From contig NZ_JAUOTO010000001.1 in assembly GCF_030546645.1 (NCBI RefSeq), positions 434,001-498,000 of the forward strand: DNA of 64,000 nucleotides. Reading direction: 5' to 3'. The notes beneath the pieces are model-generated. The model was not told the origin of the DNA. It saw nothing but the letters and a program-made list of their open reading frames with translations, and ran no database searches. Shown here piece by piece: positions 51,734 to 60,211 of the stretch. Origin of the DNA: Flavitalea plasmicola. GTDB lineage: Bacteria > Bacteroidota > Bacteroidia > Chitinophagales > Chitinophagaceae. The translations under genes and the position numbers were made by a program. Within the stretch, counting starts at the first letter, position 1. The number at the start of each line of letters is the position of its first letter.

Positions 51734-54700
51734 ATGTACGTCGTCAACACACATTTAAAACCAGTGATCGGTATCGACATTCACTTTGTGAACCTGCCGT
51801 TCCCTTTTGTACCCATCCCGCATCCATACATCGGGCTGGTGATCGATCCCTTCGATTATATCCCCTTCATCGGAGCTACGGTAAAGGTGAATGGCGTACC
51901 CCGTGGCAATACGGACACCATGGGCATGATCATCACCTTCGTGCATATACCTTTTGGCGCAGGTTTTACCCTTTTCCCCATCATCGGGCATAACAGCCAG
52001 AATTTCTTCGGCAGCAAAAAAGTGATGGTGGATGGCGCTCCCATGAGCGGCGCAGGCTATATGCTGATGACCTGTAATGACATCGGCATTCCGCTGAGCT
52101 TCCGGCCCGGCCGCAAGTTCATACCGATCCCCTCCCTTTACCTGCCAACTTCTTACTGCATCCCGCTGCAATGGGGGGCGCCCGTCAATGTCGGCGGCCC
52201 GCTGGTGCCCAATTTCAGCCTGCTTGCGCTGCTGAAGGCTTTTGTATTCGGCTGTTTCCTGAAGGTGCTGGGGAAGATCGCGGCCGCTGCAATGAAAAAA
52301 ATGTCCGGCAAGCTGTCGGCAAAACTGGGCGCCAGCGGGAAGCTCAAAAAGGCATTATGTAAGATGGGCTTCGAGCCCGTGGACCTGGTCACCGGTCGCG
52401 TGAACTATGAATATGCAGACTTTGAGCTGCCCGGGCCCATCCCTTTGCTGTGGCTGAGGAACTGGGACAGCGACTCCGCCATGGAAGGTTCGTTTGGGCA
52501 TGGCATCCATTTCTGCTACGACCGCTATATCATATTGATGAAGGAGGAAGATGCGATGGCGCTCCTGCTGGAAGACGGAAGAGTGGCTGCCTTTCCCTGG
52601 CTGGAACCTGGTGAGGAATACTACCACCGGCAGGAAAAATTGCTGCTGCGACGGAAGCAGAACGGGCATTTTTTGTTGGAAGACTACAATGCTTCCCTCT
52701 ATCTCCATTTTAATCATTTAGGTCCTTCCGACATCGTTCAACTGTCATTCATCGAAAATTACAGCGGACACCGCATCCAGCTGCATTACGATCGTCAACT
52801 GCTGACAGCCGTCACCGACAGCGCTGGCAGGAGACTGCTGCTCCACCGGGACCGCGAACACATCTTCCGTGTCGATCTGCACCACCAGGGGAAATTACAG
52901 ACGCTCGTCACCTATGCATATAACGAAGCGGGCGATCTGGCCGCCGTGACGGATGCGCTGGGACAGGTCACCCGCATGGAGTACAACGACCACCTGATGG
53001 TGCGCAAGACAGACCGCAACGGGCAAAGCTTTTACTGGGAGTACGACGAGCAGCATCGCTGCGTACATACCTGGGGCGACGGCGGCATACAGGAGGGCTG
53101 GATAAGATACCACAGCGGCCGCACCGAGGTCACGGACAGCCTGGGTAATATCACCACCTACTGGTACGACGAGAACAATTGCTGTGTCCGGGAGACGGAC
53201 CATTACGGCTCCAGCCGCTACACCGAATACACGGATGACCTGCAGGTCTTCCGTCAGACAGATGAAGTGGGGAATGTCACAGGATATGTGTACAACGAAC
53301 ACGGCTGGCTGAAAGAAAGGATCATGCCCGATCACACGAGCACCCAGCTCTTTTACAACGAGCACCACCAGGTAAAGCTGATCATACATCCCGATGGCAA
53401 CAGTGACAGCTATGGATACGATGCGGAAAGGCGCCTCCGCTTTATCAACTATCCCAATGGCCAGACCACCGCCTATGAATACAATGACAAAGGTCAGGTG
53501 TCGGCCATGGTCTTTAATGGTAAAGAGAAAACAACCTTTCAATATGATGAGGATGAGAACCTCGCCCGCATGGAATGGACAGGAGGTATTGCGCTATGGC
53601 AATATGATCACATGGGCAATTGCACCCGGGCCATCGACGCCGAAGGTCAGATAAAGCATTATGAATATGATGCGCTTTGCCGCCTTCGCCGTATGTACCT
53701 GCCCGATGGCAATAACATCGGCCTGGAATATAATGCTTATACCGAAGTGACAGTAGTCACGGACAGGAATGGACGGCTGGAATATGACTATACTCCCCTG
53801 GGCAATCTCTGTAGAAGGAACCACAATGGCATCGAGCAGCAATATATTTATAACAGTGCGCAGCAGCTGAAAGCCGTCGTAAACGAGACGGGGCAGTATT
53901 ATCGCCTGGAGTATAATGCGAGAGGCGAGATCATTGGGGAAACAGGGTTTGACGGACTTCGGAGAAGCTATCGGCGGGATGCCGCAGGCAAGGTAGCAAG
54001 AGTGGAAAGACCCGGCGGGCGTCATACAGCCTATGAATACGATGCCAATGGGAGGATCATCCGCACGGAATACCATGACGGCAGCTGGGAATTCTTCCGT
54101 TATGACAAGACCGGTAATATGACAGAGGCCTCGAATGAACACACTACTATTCAGTTCCGGCGCGACAAGCTGGGTTTGGTGGAGTCGGAATGGCAGGACG
54201 AGTACTATGTGCAGAGCAGGTACGACAAGCTGGGTAATCGCGTGAGCGTGAAAAGCAGCCTTGGCGCAGCTATTGACATCGATCGCGACAGATCCGCGCT
54301 CCCCGTAGGTTTGAAGGTGAGGACGCCCGAAGCGCAATGGAGCTGCCAGGTACAGTATAACAGCGGAGGGCAGGAGATCATGCGGCGGTTGCCGGGAGAA
54401 CTGGTGAGCACCCGGTCCTATGACGCTGCCGGCCATATCGGGCACCACAAGGTCCTTAGAAACAAAGTTGCCGTCGATTGGAAAAAATATACCTGGGAAG
54501 CCGGCGACCGTCTCACCAGCATCGTCGATGGGTTGAGCCAGACCCGCACCAGCTTCAGGCAGGATGCATGGAACAATCTTGTTTTCGCCCAATATGCGGA
54601 TAGCGCTATGGTACACCGTACCATGGATGAGACAGGCAATGTATATGGCACAAAAGATAAGAGCGACCGCCACTACAGCACCGGAGGCGCCCTGCTGGAG

Positions 54701-55813
54701 AGTCGCACCCATACCTACTCCTACGACGAGGAAGGGCACCTCACCCGTAAGACGGAAAAAACCACAGGAAAAAAATCGCAATACCAATGGCAGGCCAATG
54801 GTATGCTGGCAAGAGTGATCAGGCCTGACGGGAAAGCCGTCTGCTTTAAATATGATGCGTTGGGAAGAAGGATAGAGAAGACCTTTGACGGAAAAGTCAC
54901 CCGTTATGTCTGGGATGGCAACACCATGCTGCATGAATGGACGTATGCCGAAAGCCGGCGCCCAAAGCCCATCGTCAACGGAGAAGGGCAGCTGGAGCAC
55001 AGCGAACAGGAGCCCACCGAAAAGATAACTACCTGGGTATTCGATGCGGACGGGTTTAGCCCCGCCGCCAGGCTGGAAGATGGACACGCATGGAGCGTAG
55101 TCTGTGACTACCTGGGCACCCCCCAGGCGCTCTATGACGAGGAAGGCAAAAAATCCTGGGAAGGGGTATTGGATATTTATGGAAGAGTGCGATCTTTAGC
55201 TGGCCGGCGGGAAGATATGCCCTTCCGGTACCAGGGACAGTATGAAGATGTGGAGACAGGATTGTACTACAACCGGTTCCGCTATTACAGCCCCGAAGAA
55301 GGCACCTATATCAGCCAGGATCCCATTCGCCTGGAAGGTGGTACCAATACCTACAGCTACGTCAGCGATCCGAATTACTGGACGGACCTGCTGGGCCTGA
55401 CACCTATATTCGACGATAAGCTGGCGGATATGGCAAAGACGGTACACAACCTGGTGGCGGATGATCCAAGGGCTTTCAGAAGTCAAACGATCGCTATTGG
55501 ACAAGGTGAGCTGCCCAATAATGGAGGGACACAGCTTTTTGCCGCCGGCAGCGGGGCCCGCTTCAGAAAGGGACAGCGTGACAAGCTGATCGAAATGGGT
55601 GTGCCGGAACAAAATATATACTCCGGCAAGGCCGCCAGGGAGATGATCGAAAATGATCGAAAAGCCACCAGGCTGGCCAATCACGCGGAAAGGGTGATCA
55701 TCCGCAATGCGCCCAAGGGCACTAAATTCCCTAAATGGGGCATCTCCTGGGCGGCGCATCAGAAAAATGAATCCTGCGCCAATTGCAAACCGCATGTGGA
55801 ATGCGCATCATAA
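51734..55813 (+). CDS. PAAR-Rhs polymorphic toxin with C-terminal deaminase-like domain, T6SS effector
   Basis: The 1359-residue protein starts at ATG 51734. An N-terminal PAAR-like region (about 1-140) shows GATVKVNGVPRGNTDT, FVHIPFGAGFTLFP and MTCNDIGIPLS. A hydrophobic segment (about 160-190) follows, then the Rhs entry domain VDLVTGRVNYEYADFELPG (about 215), many YD repeats (Y-x-Y-D and Y-N-E-H types), and the Rhs core end RYQGQYEDVETGLYYNRFRY, YISQDPI and NTYSYVSDPNYWTDLLGL (to about 1222). The last 137 residues are the toxin, with HAE at 1317-1319 and CxxC at 1348-1351, the zinc-site pattern of deaminase toxins. A candidate immunity gene follows 16 bases later. Confidence 0.92.
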   Translation: MYVVNTHLKPVIGIDIHFVNLPFPFVPIPHPYIGLVIDPFDYIPFIGATVKVNGVPRGNTDTMGMIITFVHIPFGAGFTLFPIIGHNSQNFFGSKKVMVDGAPMSGAGYMLMTCNDIGIPLSFRPGRKFIPIPSLYLPTSYCIPLQWGAPVNVGGPLVPNFSLLALLKAFVFGCFLKVLGKIAAAAMKKMSGKLSAKLGASGKLKKALCKMGFEPVDLVTGRVNYEYADFELPGPIPLLWLRNWDSDSAMEGSFGHGIHFCYDRYIILMKEEDAMALLLEDGRVAAFPWLEPGEEYYHRQEKLLLRRKQNGHFLLEDYNASLYLHFNHLGPSDIVQLSFIENYSGHRIQLHYDRQLLTAVTDSAGRRLLLHRDREHIFRVDLHHQGKLQTLVTYAYNEAGDLAAVTDALGQVTRMEYNDHLMVRKTDRNGQSFYWEYDEQHRCVHTWGDGGIQEGWIRYHSGRTEVTDSLGNITTYWYDENNCCVRETDHYGSSRYTEYTDDLQVFRQTDEVGNVTGYVYNEHGWLKERIMPDHTSTQLFYNEHHQVKLIIHPDGNSDSYGYDAERRLRFINYPNGQTTAYEYNDKGQVSAMVFNGKEKTTFQYDEDENLARMEWTGGIALWQYDHMGNCTRAIDAEGQIKHYEYDALCRLRRMYLPDGNNIGLEYNAYTEVTVVTDRNGRLEYDYTPLGNLCRRNHNGIEQQYIYNSAQQLKAVVNETGQYYRLEYNARGEIIGETGFDGLRRSYRRDAAGKVARVERPGGRHTAYEYDANGRIIRTEYHDGSWEFFRYDKTGNMTEASNEHTTIQFRRDKLGLVESEWQDEYYVQSRYDKLGNRVSVKSSLGAAIDIDRDRSALPVGLKVRTPEAQWSCQVQYNSGGQEIMRRLPGELVSTRSYDAAGHIGHHKVLRNKVAVDWKKYTWEAGDRLTSIVDGLSQTRTSFRQDAWNNLVFAQYADSAMVHRTMDETGNVYGTKDKSDRHYSTGGALLESRTHTYSYDEEGHLTRKTEKTTGKKSQYQWQANGMLARVIRPDGKAVCFKYDALGRRIEKTFDGKVTRYVWDGNTMLHEWTYAESRRPKPIVNGEGQLEHSEQEPTEKITTWVFDADGFSPAARLEDGHAWSVVCDYLGTPQALYDEEGKKSWEGVLDIYGRVRSLAGRREDMPFRYQGQYEDVETGLYYNRFRYYSPEEGTYISQDPIRLEGGTNTYSYVSDPNYWTDLLGLTPIFDDKLADMAKTVHNLVADDPRAFRSQTIAIGQGELPNNGGTQLFAAGSGARFRKGQRDKLIEMGVPEQNIYSGKAAREMIENDRKATRLANHAERVIIRNAPKGTKFPKWGISWAAHQKNESCANCKPHVECAS

Positions 55814-55829
55814 ATTTGAATAGTCATTT

Positions 55830-56408
55830 ATGCAGACAATAACTTTATCGGGATACAAAGAACAGGTCTTAAAAAGCCTGGATGGCCTGCCTTTTCAGAA
55901 ACAACTGTTCTTTGCCGTCTGGATAACGGAAGAGCTGTACAGACAGTATGGAGCCGCACTGAACGAAAAGTTCCTGGAAGAGGAAGACCTGGATCTCAGC
56001 GAGGTCCTGGCTTTTTTGTGGTACGTGGTAGATAAGGGCCCGGCAAAGATCGACGAAGACCTGATGGAAGAATACGTGGAAGCGCTGGAGAACGATGACA
56101 TTTATGAGGCGCTGGACCAGGATGAAAGAGACGGATCCGGGCAGGCCAACCTGATCAGCGGCTTCTACAACGCCTTGCTTTTTATAAGGGACAGGACGCA
56201 TATTTTATTGGGCGGGTCCTCCAGCCTTCCTCTCAATATCATCGATGTAATATTGACAGAAGCGCTCGGCATGACAGACAGTGACGACATGTTAGGTCAC
56301 CCGCTGTATCAGGCCGAATTCTCTGCTCAAACGCATATGCTGGAATATCTTCGTTCCGGCAAGCCCGCCACCAGCGATCAAAAGCACCTGTTCCGGGAAA
56401 AGCAATAG
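55830..56408 (+). CDS. candidate immunity protein for the Rhs toxin (DUF416-like at the N-terminus)
   Basis: This 192-residue acidic, soluble, helical protein begins with a pattern resembling DUF416: LKSLDGLPFQKQLFFAVWIT followed by EELYRQYGAAL. Acidic patches (EEEDLDLSEV, ALDQDERDGSG) could mimic nucleic acid or grip a basic toxin surface. Its place directly after the toxin gene, the small size and the acidity are what is expected for immunity proteins. The DUF416 similarity is by eye only. Confidence 0.6.
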   Translation: MQTITLSGYKEQVLKSLDGLPFQKQLFFAVWITEELYRQYGAALNEKFLEEEDLDLSEVLAFLWYVVDKGPAKIDEDLMEEYVEALENDDIYEALDQDERDGSGQANLISGFYNALLFIRDRTHILLGGSSSLPLNIIDVILTEALGMTDSDDMLGHPLYQAEFSAQTHMLEYLRSGKPATSDQKHLFREKQ

Positions 56409-56430
56409 CTATTTCCAGGTTATTCTCCTG

Positions 56431-56461
56431 TAAAAAAAAGTGGAAATAAGACATTTCACTT
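56431..56461 (-). terminator. rho-independent terminator reading on the minus strand
   Basis: On the minus strand AAGTGAAAT pairs with ATTTCCACTT (one bulge, five-base loop, plus 56438-56461) and is followed by eight T residues (plus 56432-56439). It lies just beyond the T6SS cassette and would stop minus-strand transcription coming from the DUF3179 gene. On the plus strand the T run is missing. Confidence 0.6.
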
Positions 56462-56683
56462 AGCCTGCAAAGGGATAGATATGGACTGTTTTTTCGGAAG
56501 CACCTATCCTTATAATCCTTTGTGTACCAATGCCTGAAAAAATTACCTAAAAACCTTGATTTCTAAGTCTTTGAGCACCAGTTTATTGGTTTTCGACCCT
56601 AAATTTGACAGTACTTTATTCAATGAAAAACCGTTATCATTATGTCCGTAATCCGTAATTCCCGATACCCTAATTTGAAAACT

Positions 56684-57091
56684 ATGAAACATGTAGATTT
56701 TCTGTATTTCAATCTCTACAACTATTTCTACAGGACCAGCCAATTGAGGCCCAGTTTTAATCCCCGTATGCAGACAATGTATTTATTTTCCCTAGGTTCA
56801 GGAGGTTGGATCTTATTGCTGGAGTCGCTTTATTTACATCTGGTCAAGCATGGCCGTTTTGCATCAAAAGGAGAATCCACTTTTTTTGCCGTTGCTATCT
56901 ACATGCTGACGGCCGTCCTCTTCCACTACATTTTTATTTTCAAGGATCGCGATCAGAAGATCTTTGGTAAGTATGAGAGACAGTCGAATAAGCACCCGAT
57001 GAGGCGCTGGCATTTTGCCATCTCCATCAGTGTTTTGTTCCTGCCTTATGTGGGACTGCTGGCCCTGGCTATTATTTTTCCAAGGCATTAG
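56684..57091 (+). CDS. small membrane protein of unknown function
   Basis: This protein of about 135 residues has a hydrophilic, aromatic start (HVDFLYFNLYNYFYR) and three membrane helices (about 37-58, 66-88 and 110-133). An ATG 42 bases earlier is an alternative start. Base composition is more AT-rich than the T6SS genes. The 275 bases before it hold the terminator and nothing else recognised. It overlaps the convergent DUF3179 gene by 20 bases. No family is recognised. Confidence 0.6.
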   Translation: MKHVDFLYFNLYNYFYRTSQLRPSFNPRMQTMYLFSLGSGGWILLLESLYLHLVKHGRFASKGESTFFAVAIYMLTAVLFHYIFIFKDRDQKIFGKYERQSNKHPMRRWHFAISISVLFLPYVGLLALAIIFPRH

Positions 57092-58277
57092 GATCTCTAT
57101 ACCGGGTAGTGCCCGGATGGAAATTGCTCCATGAATGCCAGAACTCCTGGTAAGACTGTACAGCCTGTAATTGCTGATCTTTCAGCGTTCCGGCTGTACA
57201 TTTTCCGTTTAAGGTCCAGGTAGATCCCGTATTGCCGTCCTTTATGGTGGCACTTCCCGGCAATCTTTCGAATTGGAGCACCTGCCCTTTCAGATTCCTG
57301 TTCCATACATAGAAGGTGGTGGAGTCTGTGCCCGGCAATAATAAGACAGGTGTATCGCCCACCGTATCCTGTATCAGCTGATGCCTGATCAGGTCGTTCC
57401 AGTCATAAGCTTTTGTATGATCCTTCGTTGCTATGCCCACGACCCAGGATTTCATTTTCCATGATCCGGAATCCCTTTTTTCAAGGCTTCCCTTGATGGT
57501 CCCTTTATCATAGTCCGCCAGGTCCTCATATTGTTTCTTATAAACCGTATCCGGCTGAAGGATCTTTGTATCCGGATGTTGTGCGATCCAATCGCTGAGT
57601 GAAGACTGCGAAGAAGGGATCTCGGCGAGCCGCTGGCTTTTTAATGGTCCCGCTATCGACACGCCGGTGGCCTGCTGCCACCAGCTTTTTGTCGTCGCGT
57701 CCTCGAACATGGCGTTGAAATGGTCCATGCCCACCAGCCTGAATGTTTCGCTTCTGCCATTCACCAGTGGACTGAATACCCTGCCTGTTCTGCACACAGT
57801 GCAATAAGTGATCATGACCGGCGTGTTCCCCACGGTATCCCTCACCTGGTGATGATAGCCGATGACTTGCACCGGGTAAGCCTTGGACGCATCATTGATA
57901 GTGACGCCGATGACTAGCTTGTTCAAGGGAATAGTATTGGTAGCCGCGTCGGCAAACCGGATCGTCCCGGGCTGATAGAACATTTTGTCGGCCTCAAATC
58001 GGAAATTGAAGAAATAGAAAACCACGGCATAGAGCACCATTACCATCGTCAGCAGGATCCTGGACCAGGTCTTGCCTTTCACAAGGGATCGATACAAAGG
58101 GACAATGACCAGGAGCAGACCAAGCAATCGCAGGAACAATCTGTTCCTGTGGATAAAATAAGCGAGGTCGATCGTGTTCCTGTGCTGGCTGCCGGGGAAA
58201 GGCATGATAAAGTATACCCGTAGGATCTCGGTGGCGAACAGGATGATAATGCCGGTGAATAGTAGCAAGCGTTTCAT
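57072..58277 (-). CDS. DUF3179 domain membrane protein
   Basis: This 401-residue protein has two or three N-terminal membrane helices (about 1-75). The DUF3179 domain (about 110-390) has the typical VIGVTINDASKAYPVQVIGY, NTPVMITYCTVCRTGRVF (with the conserved CxxC) and WWQQATGVSIAGPLK. A second related segment appears near 280-330 (VGIATKDHTKAYDWNDL, DTPVLLLPGTDSTTFYVW). DUF3179 has no established function; the paired Cys suggest redox or metal binding. It is read after the FG-GAP gene with an 8-base gap, so the two are probably one operon. Confidence 0.92.
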   Translation of the reverse strand: MKRLLLFTGIIILFATEILRVYFIMPFPGSQHRNTIDLAYFIHRNRLFLRLLGLLLVIVPLYRSLVKGKTWSRILLTMVMVLYAVVFYFFNFRFEADKMFYQPGTIRFADAATNTIPLNKLVIGVTINDASKAYPVQVIGYHHQVRDTVGNTPVMITYCTVCRTGRVFSPLVNGRSETFRLVGMDHFNAMFEDATTKSWWQQATGVSIAGPLKSQRLAEIPSSQSSLSDWIAQHPDTKILQPDTVYKKQYEDLADYDKGTIKGSLEKRDSGSWKMKSWVVGIATKDHTKAYDWNDLIRHQLIQDTVGDTPVLLLPGTDSTTFYVWNRNLKGQVLQFERLPGSATIKDGNTGSTWTLNGKCTAGTLKDQQLQAVQSYQEFWHSWSNFHPGTTRYRDPNALEK

Positions 58278-58285
58278 ACCTTAAT

Positions 58286-59419
58286 TTACAGTTTTCTTTC
58301 AAAAAAGAACACCCCTTTCTTATTGGCGACAATTATATCCGGCAACCCATCCTTGTTCATATCCTGCACCAGCACCTGCAACCCCACGCCGGAATCATTG
58401 TCAATTTCATGTGGCACCCACTTCGGGATAGCACCCGGCCTGAACTCAAACCAATACAGAACAGACGGCTCCAATGCACCCGGGTCTTCTCCATTGTGCG
58501 CAAAATACCGTTTCCCCGTCACCAGGTCCGGATGTCCATCGTTGTTCACATCGGCCATAGCCATTCCGTGCGACTCGGAGAACTCCTTGTAAATGACATG
58601 ATGGATCCAGCCGGTGTCCACCTTTTCATGCCACCAGATGCCGTAATTGTGTGCAGAGGCAGTGATGATCTCCTTTTTCCCATCCATATTTACATCGAGG
58701 GCATAGATCTGCGAACAATCTTCCCCCAGGTCGGCAGTGTGAAATGCCCAGTCGGAGGATGTTGGATCAGCAGGGCATTCCCACCAGCCTTTGGTGATGA
58801 CTACATCACGCCGCCCATCGCCATTCATATCGATCAGGCCAAGTCCGTGCGTATACCTGTTGACGCCCGGAATATTCCCCCTGGCAATGACATATCTTTT
58901 CCAAAGCGAATCGCCTTTTTTCACCGGCGATTTCAGCCAGATCATTTCCTTCGCCACAGGATCATTGCATAGCAGGTCGGGACGGCCATCACCATCGACA
59001 TCCACCAGGGCCGGGGACTCATTGCCGGCATTTTTCAGCAGGGGATGCATGGGCCAATAGCCTTCTCTACGGCCAGGGTTCTCATACCACACCGCTTCTT
59101 CCCCGGGCAGGCTGATACGTATGAGATCTATCCAGCCGTCCTGGTTTACATCCATGGTAAAATCCAAAAAAGAATTGCTGAACGCAGTAGCTGGCGCGTA
59201 ATGTTTTCCTTCAGCTATGGCATGTCTCGTCCAATGGGGAGCTTCGAACCAATAGGCGCCGGCCAGGATGTCCGGCTTGCCGTCCTTGTTGACATCGCCG
59301 ACAGCCACGCCTTCGGAAATAAACTCATTGGTCAATTGGTGCTTTTGGAAATGGACGGACTGTGCGGCAACAGTCAGGGACAAAAGAGCCAGCGGAAAGA
59401 AGGGCCAGGATTTTCCCAT
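58286..59419 (-). CDS. secreted FG-GAP/VCBS repeat beta-propeller protein
   Basis: The 377-residue protein has a signal peptide (about 1-20, LTVAAQ end). It carries seven FG-GAP-type calcium loops of form DxNxDGxxD: DVNKDGKPDI, DVNQDGWIDL, DVDGDGRPDL, DMNGDGRRDV, DVNMDGKKEI, DVNNDGHPDL and DMNKDGLPDI. The regular spacing indicates a seven-bladed, calcium-stabilised propeller in the periplasm or on the surface, typically a binding scaffold. It is followed by the DUF3179 gene. Confidence 0.93.
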   Translation of the reverse strand: MGKSWPFFPLALLSLTVAAQSVHFQKHQLTNEFISEGVAVGDVNKDGKPDILAGAYWFEAPHWTRHAIAEGKHYAPATAFSNSFLDFTMDVNQDGWIDLIRISLPGEEAVWYENPGRREGYWPMHPLLKNAGNESPALVDVDGDGRPDLLCNDPVAKEMIWLKSPVKKGDSLWKRYVIARGNIPGVNRYTHGLGLIDMNGDGRRDVVITKGWWECPADPTSSDWAFHTADLGEDCSQIYALDVNMDGKKEIITASAHNYGIWWHEKVDTGWIHHVIYKEFSESHGMAMADVNNDGHPDLVTGKRYFAHNGEDPGALEPSVLYWFEFRPGAIPKWVPHEIDNDSGVGLQVLVQDMNKDGLPDIIVANKKGVFFFERKL

Positions 59420-59602
59420 GGCAATAATTTTTTTATGTTGAGTGGAATATAGGTATTATATCGCAAAGCCATGAGCCCCCTCATAACCGCTCGTACCAGC
59501 CATTAATACATAAAATAATGCCAATCAACACCTTCAGTTCCCTTTGCATGGCAAAAGAATTGCAGTCACTTATTTATTCATTCACCTTTAAAAACGATTG
59601 TT

Positions 59603-60025
59603 ATGCAAAATTCAGATCAACCCATCCGCCAGACAGACAAGAACAAAGGAGATCAATCTGCCGTGGAGCAACAGCAAAAGGAGCAAACAGGCAAAAAGCC
59701 TTCTCCTGAGAATATGTCCGGATCGCAGAATGCCCAGCAAGACAATGAGGCAGATCAGCAGGTGAGGGGAAAGAGCCAGCATATCACCAACAATGATGGT
59801 GCCCCGGTGAATGCTTCGCGTGATACGGAAGAGCCGCAGAATATGTGGGGTCCGGGAAAAGAAGGACAGCAGGGGCAGGGACAAGGCAAACAGGACATGG
59901 GCAAGACTGGCAGCAGCCAGCAGAAGGACCAATGGTCCCAAAAGGATAAAAACCAGGAACAGGATCAACAGAATAAAGGGGGCAAAGGATCCGGACAGGG
60001 TCAGAACAAGAACCCGGGTAAATAA
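59603..60025 (+). CDS. disordered hydrophilic protein (Gln/Lys/Gly/Asn-rich, 140 aa)
   Basis: The whole 140-residue protein is low-complexity and strongly hydrophilic, with no hydrophobic core, no Cys and a single Trp in each of two repeats-like segments (EEPQNMWGPGKE, KDQWSQKDKNQ). The C-terminal half is Gly/Gln/Lys repeats (GQQGQGQGKQDMGK, GGKGSGQGQNKN). This looks like a hydrophilin-type stress protein or a nucleic-acid-binding tail; neither is proven. A good terminator follows, supporting a real transcript. Confidence 0.75.
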   Translation: MQNSDQPIRQTDKNKGDQSAVEQQQKEQTGKKPSPENMSGSQNAQQDNEADQQVRGKSQHITNNDGAPVNASRDTEEPQNMWGPGKEGQQGQGQGKQDMGKTGSSQQKDQWSQKDKNQEQDQQNKGGKGSGQGQNKNPGK

Positions 60026-60052
60026 TCATTATTTAAATGTGCTATGCGTAAG

Positions 60053-60084
60053 AGTGACCAGGCCAACAGCTTGGTCACTTTTTT
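60053..60084 (+). terminator. rho-independent terminator after the hydrophilic-protein gene
   Basis: A perfect 8-base stem (AGTGACCA 60053-60060, TGGTCACT 60072-60079) with an 11-base loop is followed by six T residues (60079-60084). It lies 28 bases after the stop codon. Confidence 0.85.
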
Positions 60085-60128
60085 ATGCCCTATTTTTTAG
60101 CTGACGTAGCAATGCAGTAGCTCTTTTA

Positions 60129-60158
60129 TTGGAAAAAGTTGAGCACAACGATATTTTG
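60129..60158 (+). promoter_or_regulatory. predicted promoter of the second susC gene
   Basis: TTG (60129-60131) and TATTTTG (60152-60158) are spaced 20 bases apart, close to the -33/-7 pattern, though the -7 is one base short of TAnnTTTG. The ATG follows 53 bases later. No copy of the TCTAGTCT-type operator of the first PUL is present. Confidence 0.4.
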
Positions 60159-60211
60159 GCGGTGTCAAACGGTTCGCAAATTTTAACCACACCGATCTAA
60201 ATGCTTGTTGT

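Noticed and set aside
53140..55230. Rhs repeats considered as a DNA repeat array
   Set aside because: The periodicity is at protein level (YD repeats). The DNA copies are too diverged to count as a repeat element.
56543..56743. 66-codon minus-strand frame before the small membrane-protein gene
   Set aside because: It overlaps the start of the plus-strand membrane protein, shows no domain and lies in AT-rich sequence. Considered only as a possible reason for the minus-strand terminator.
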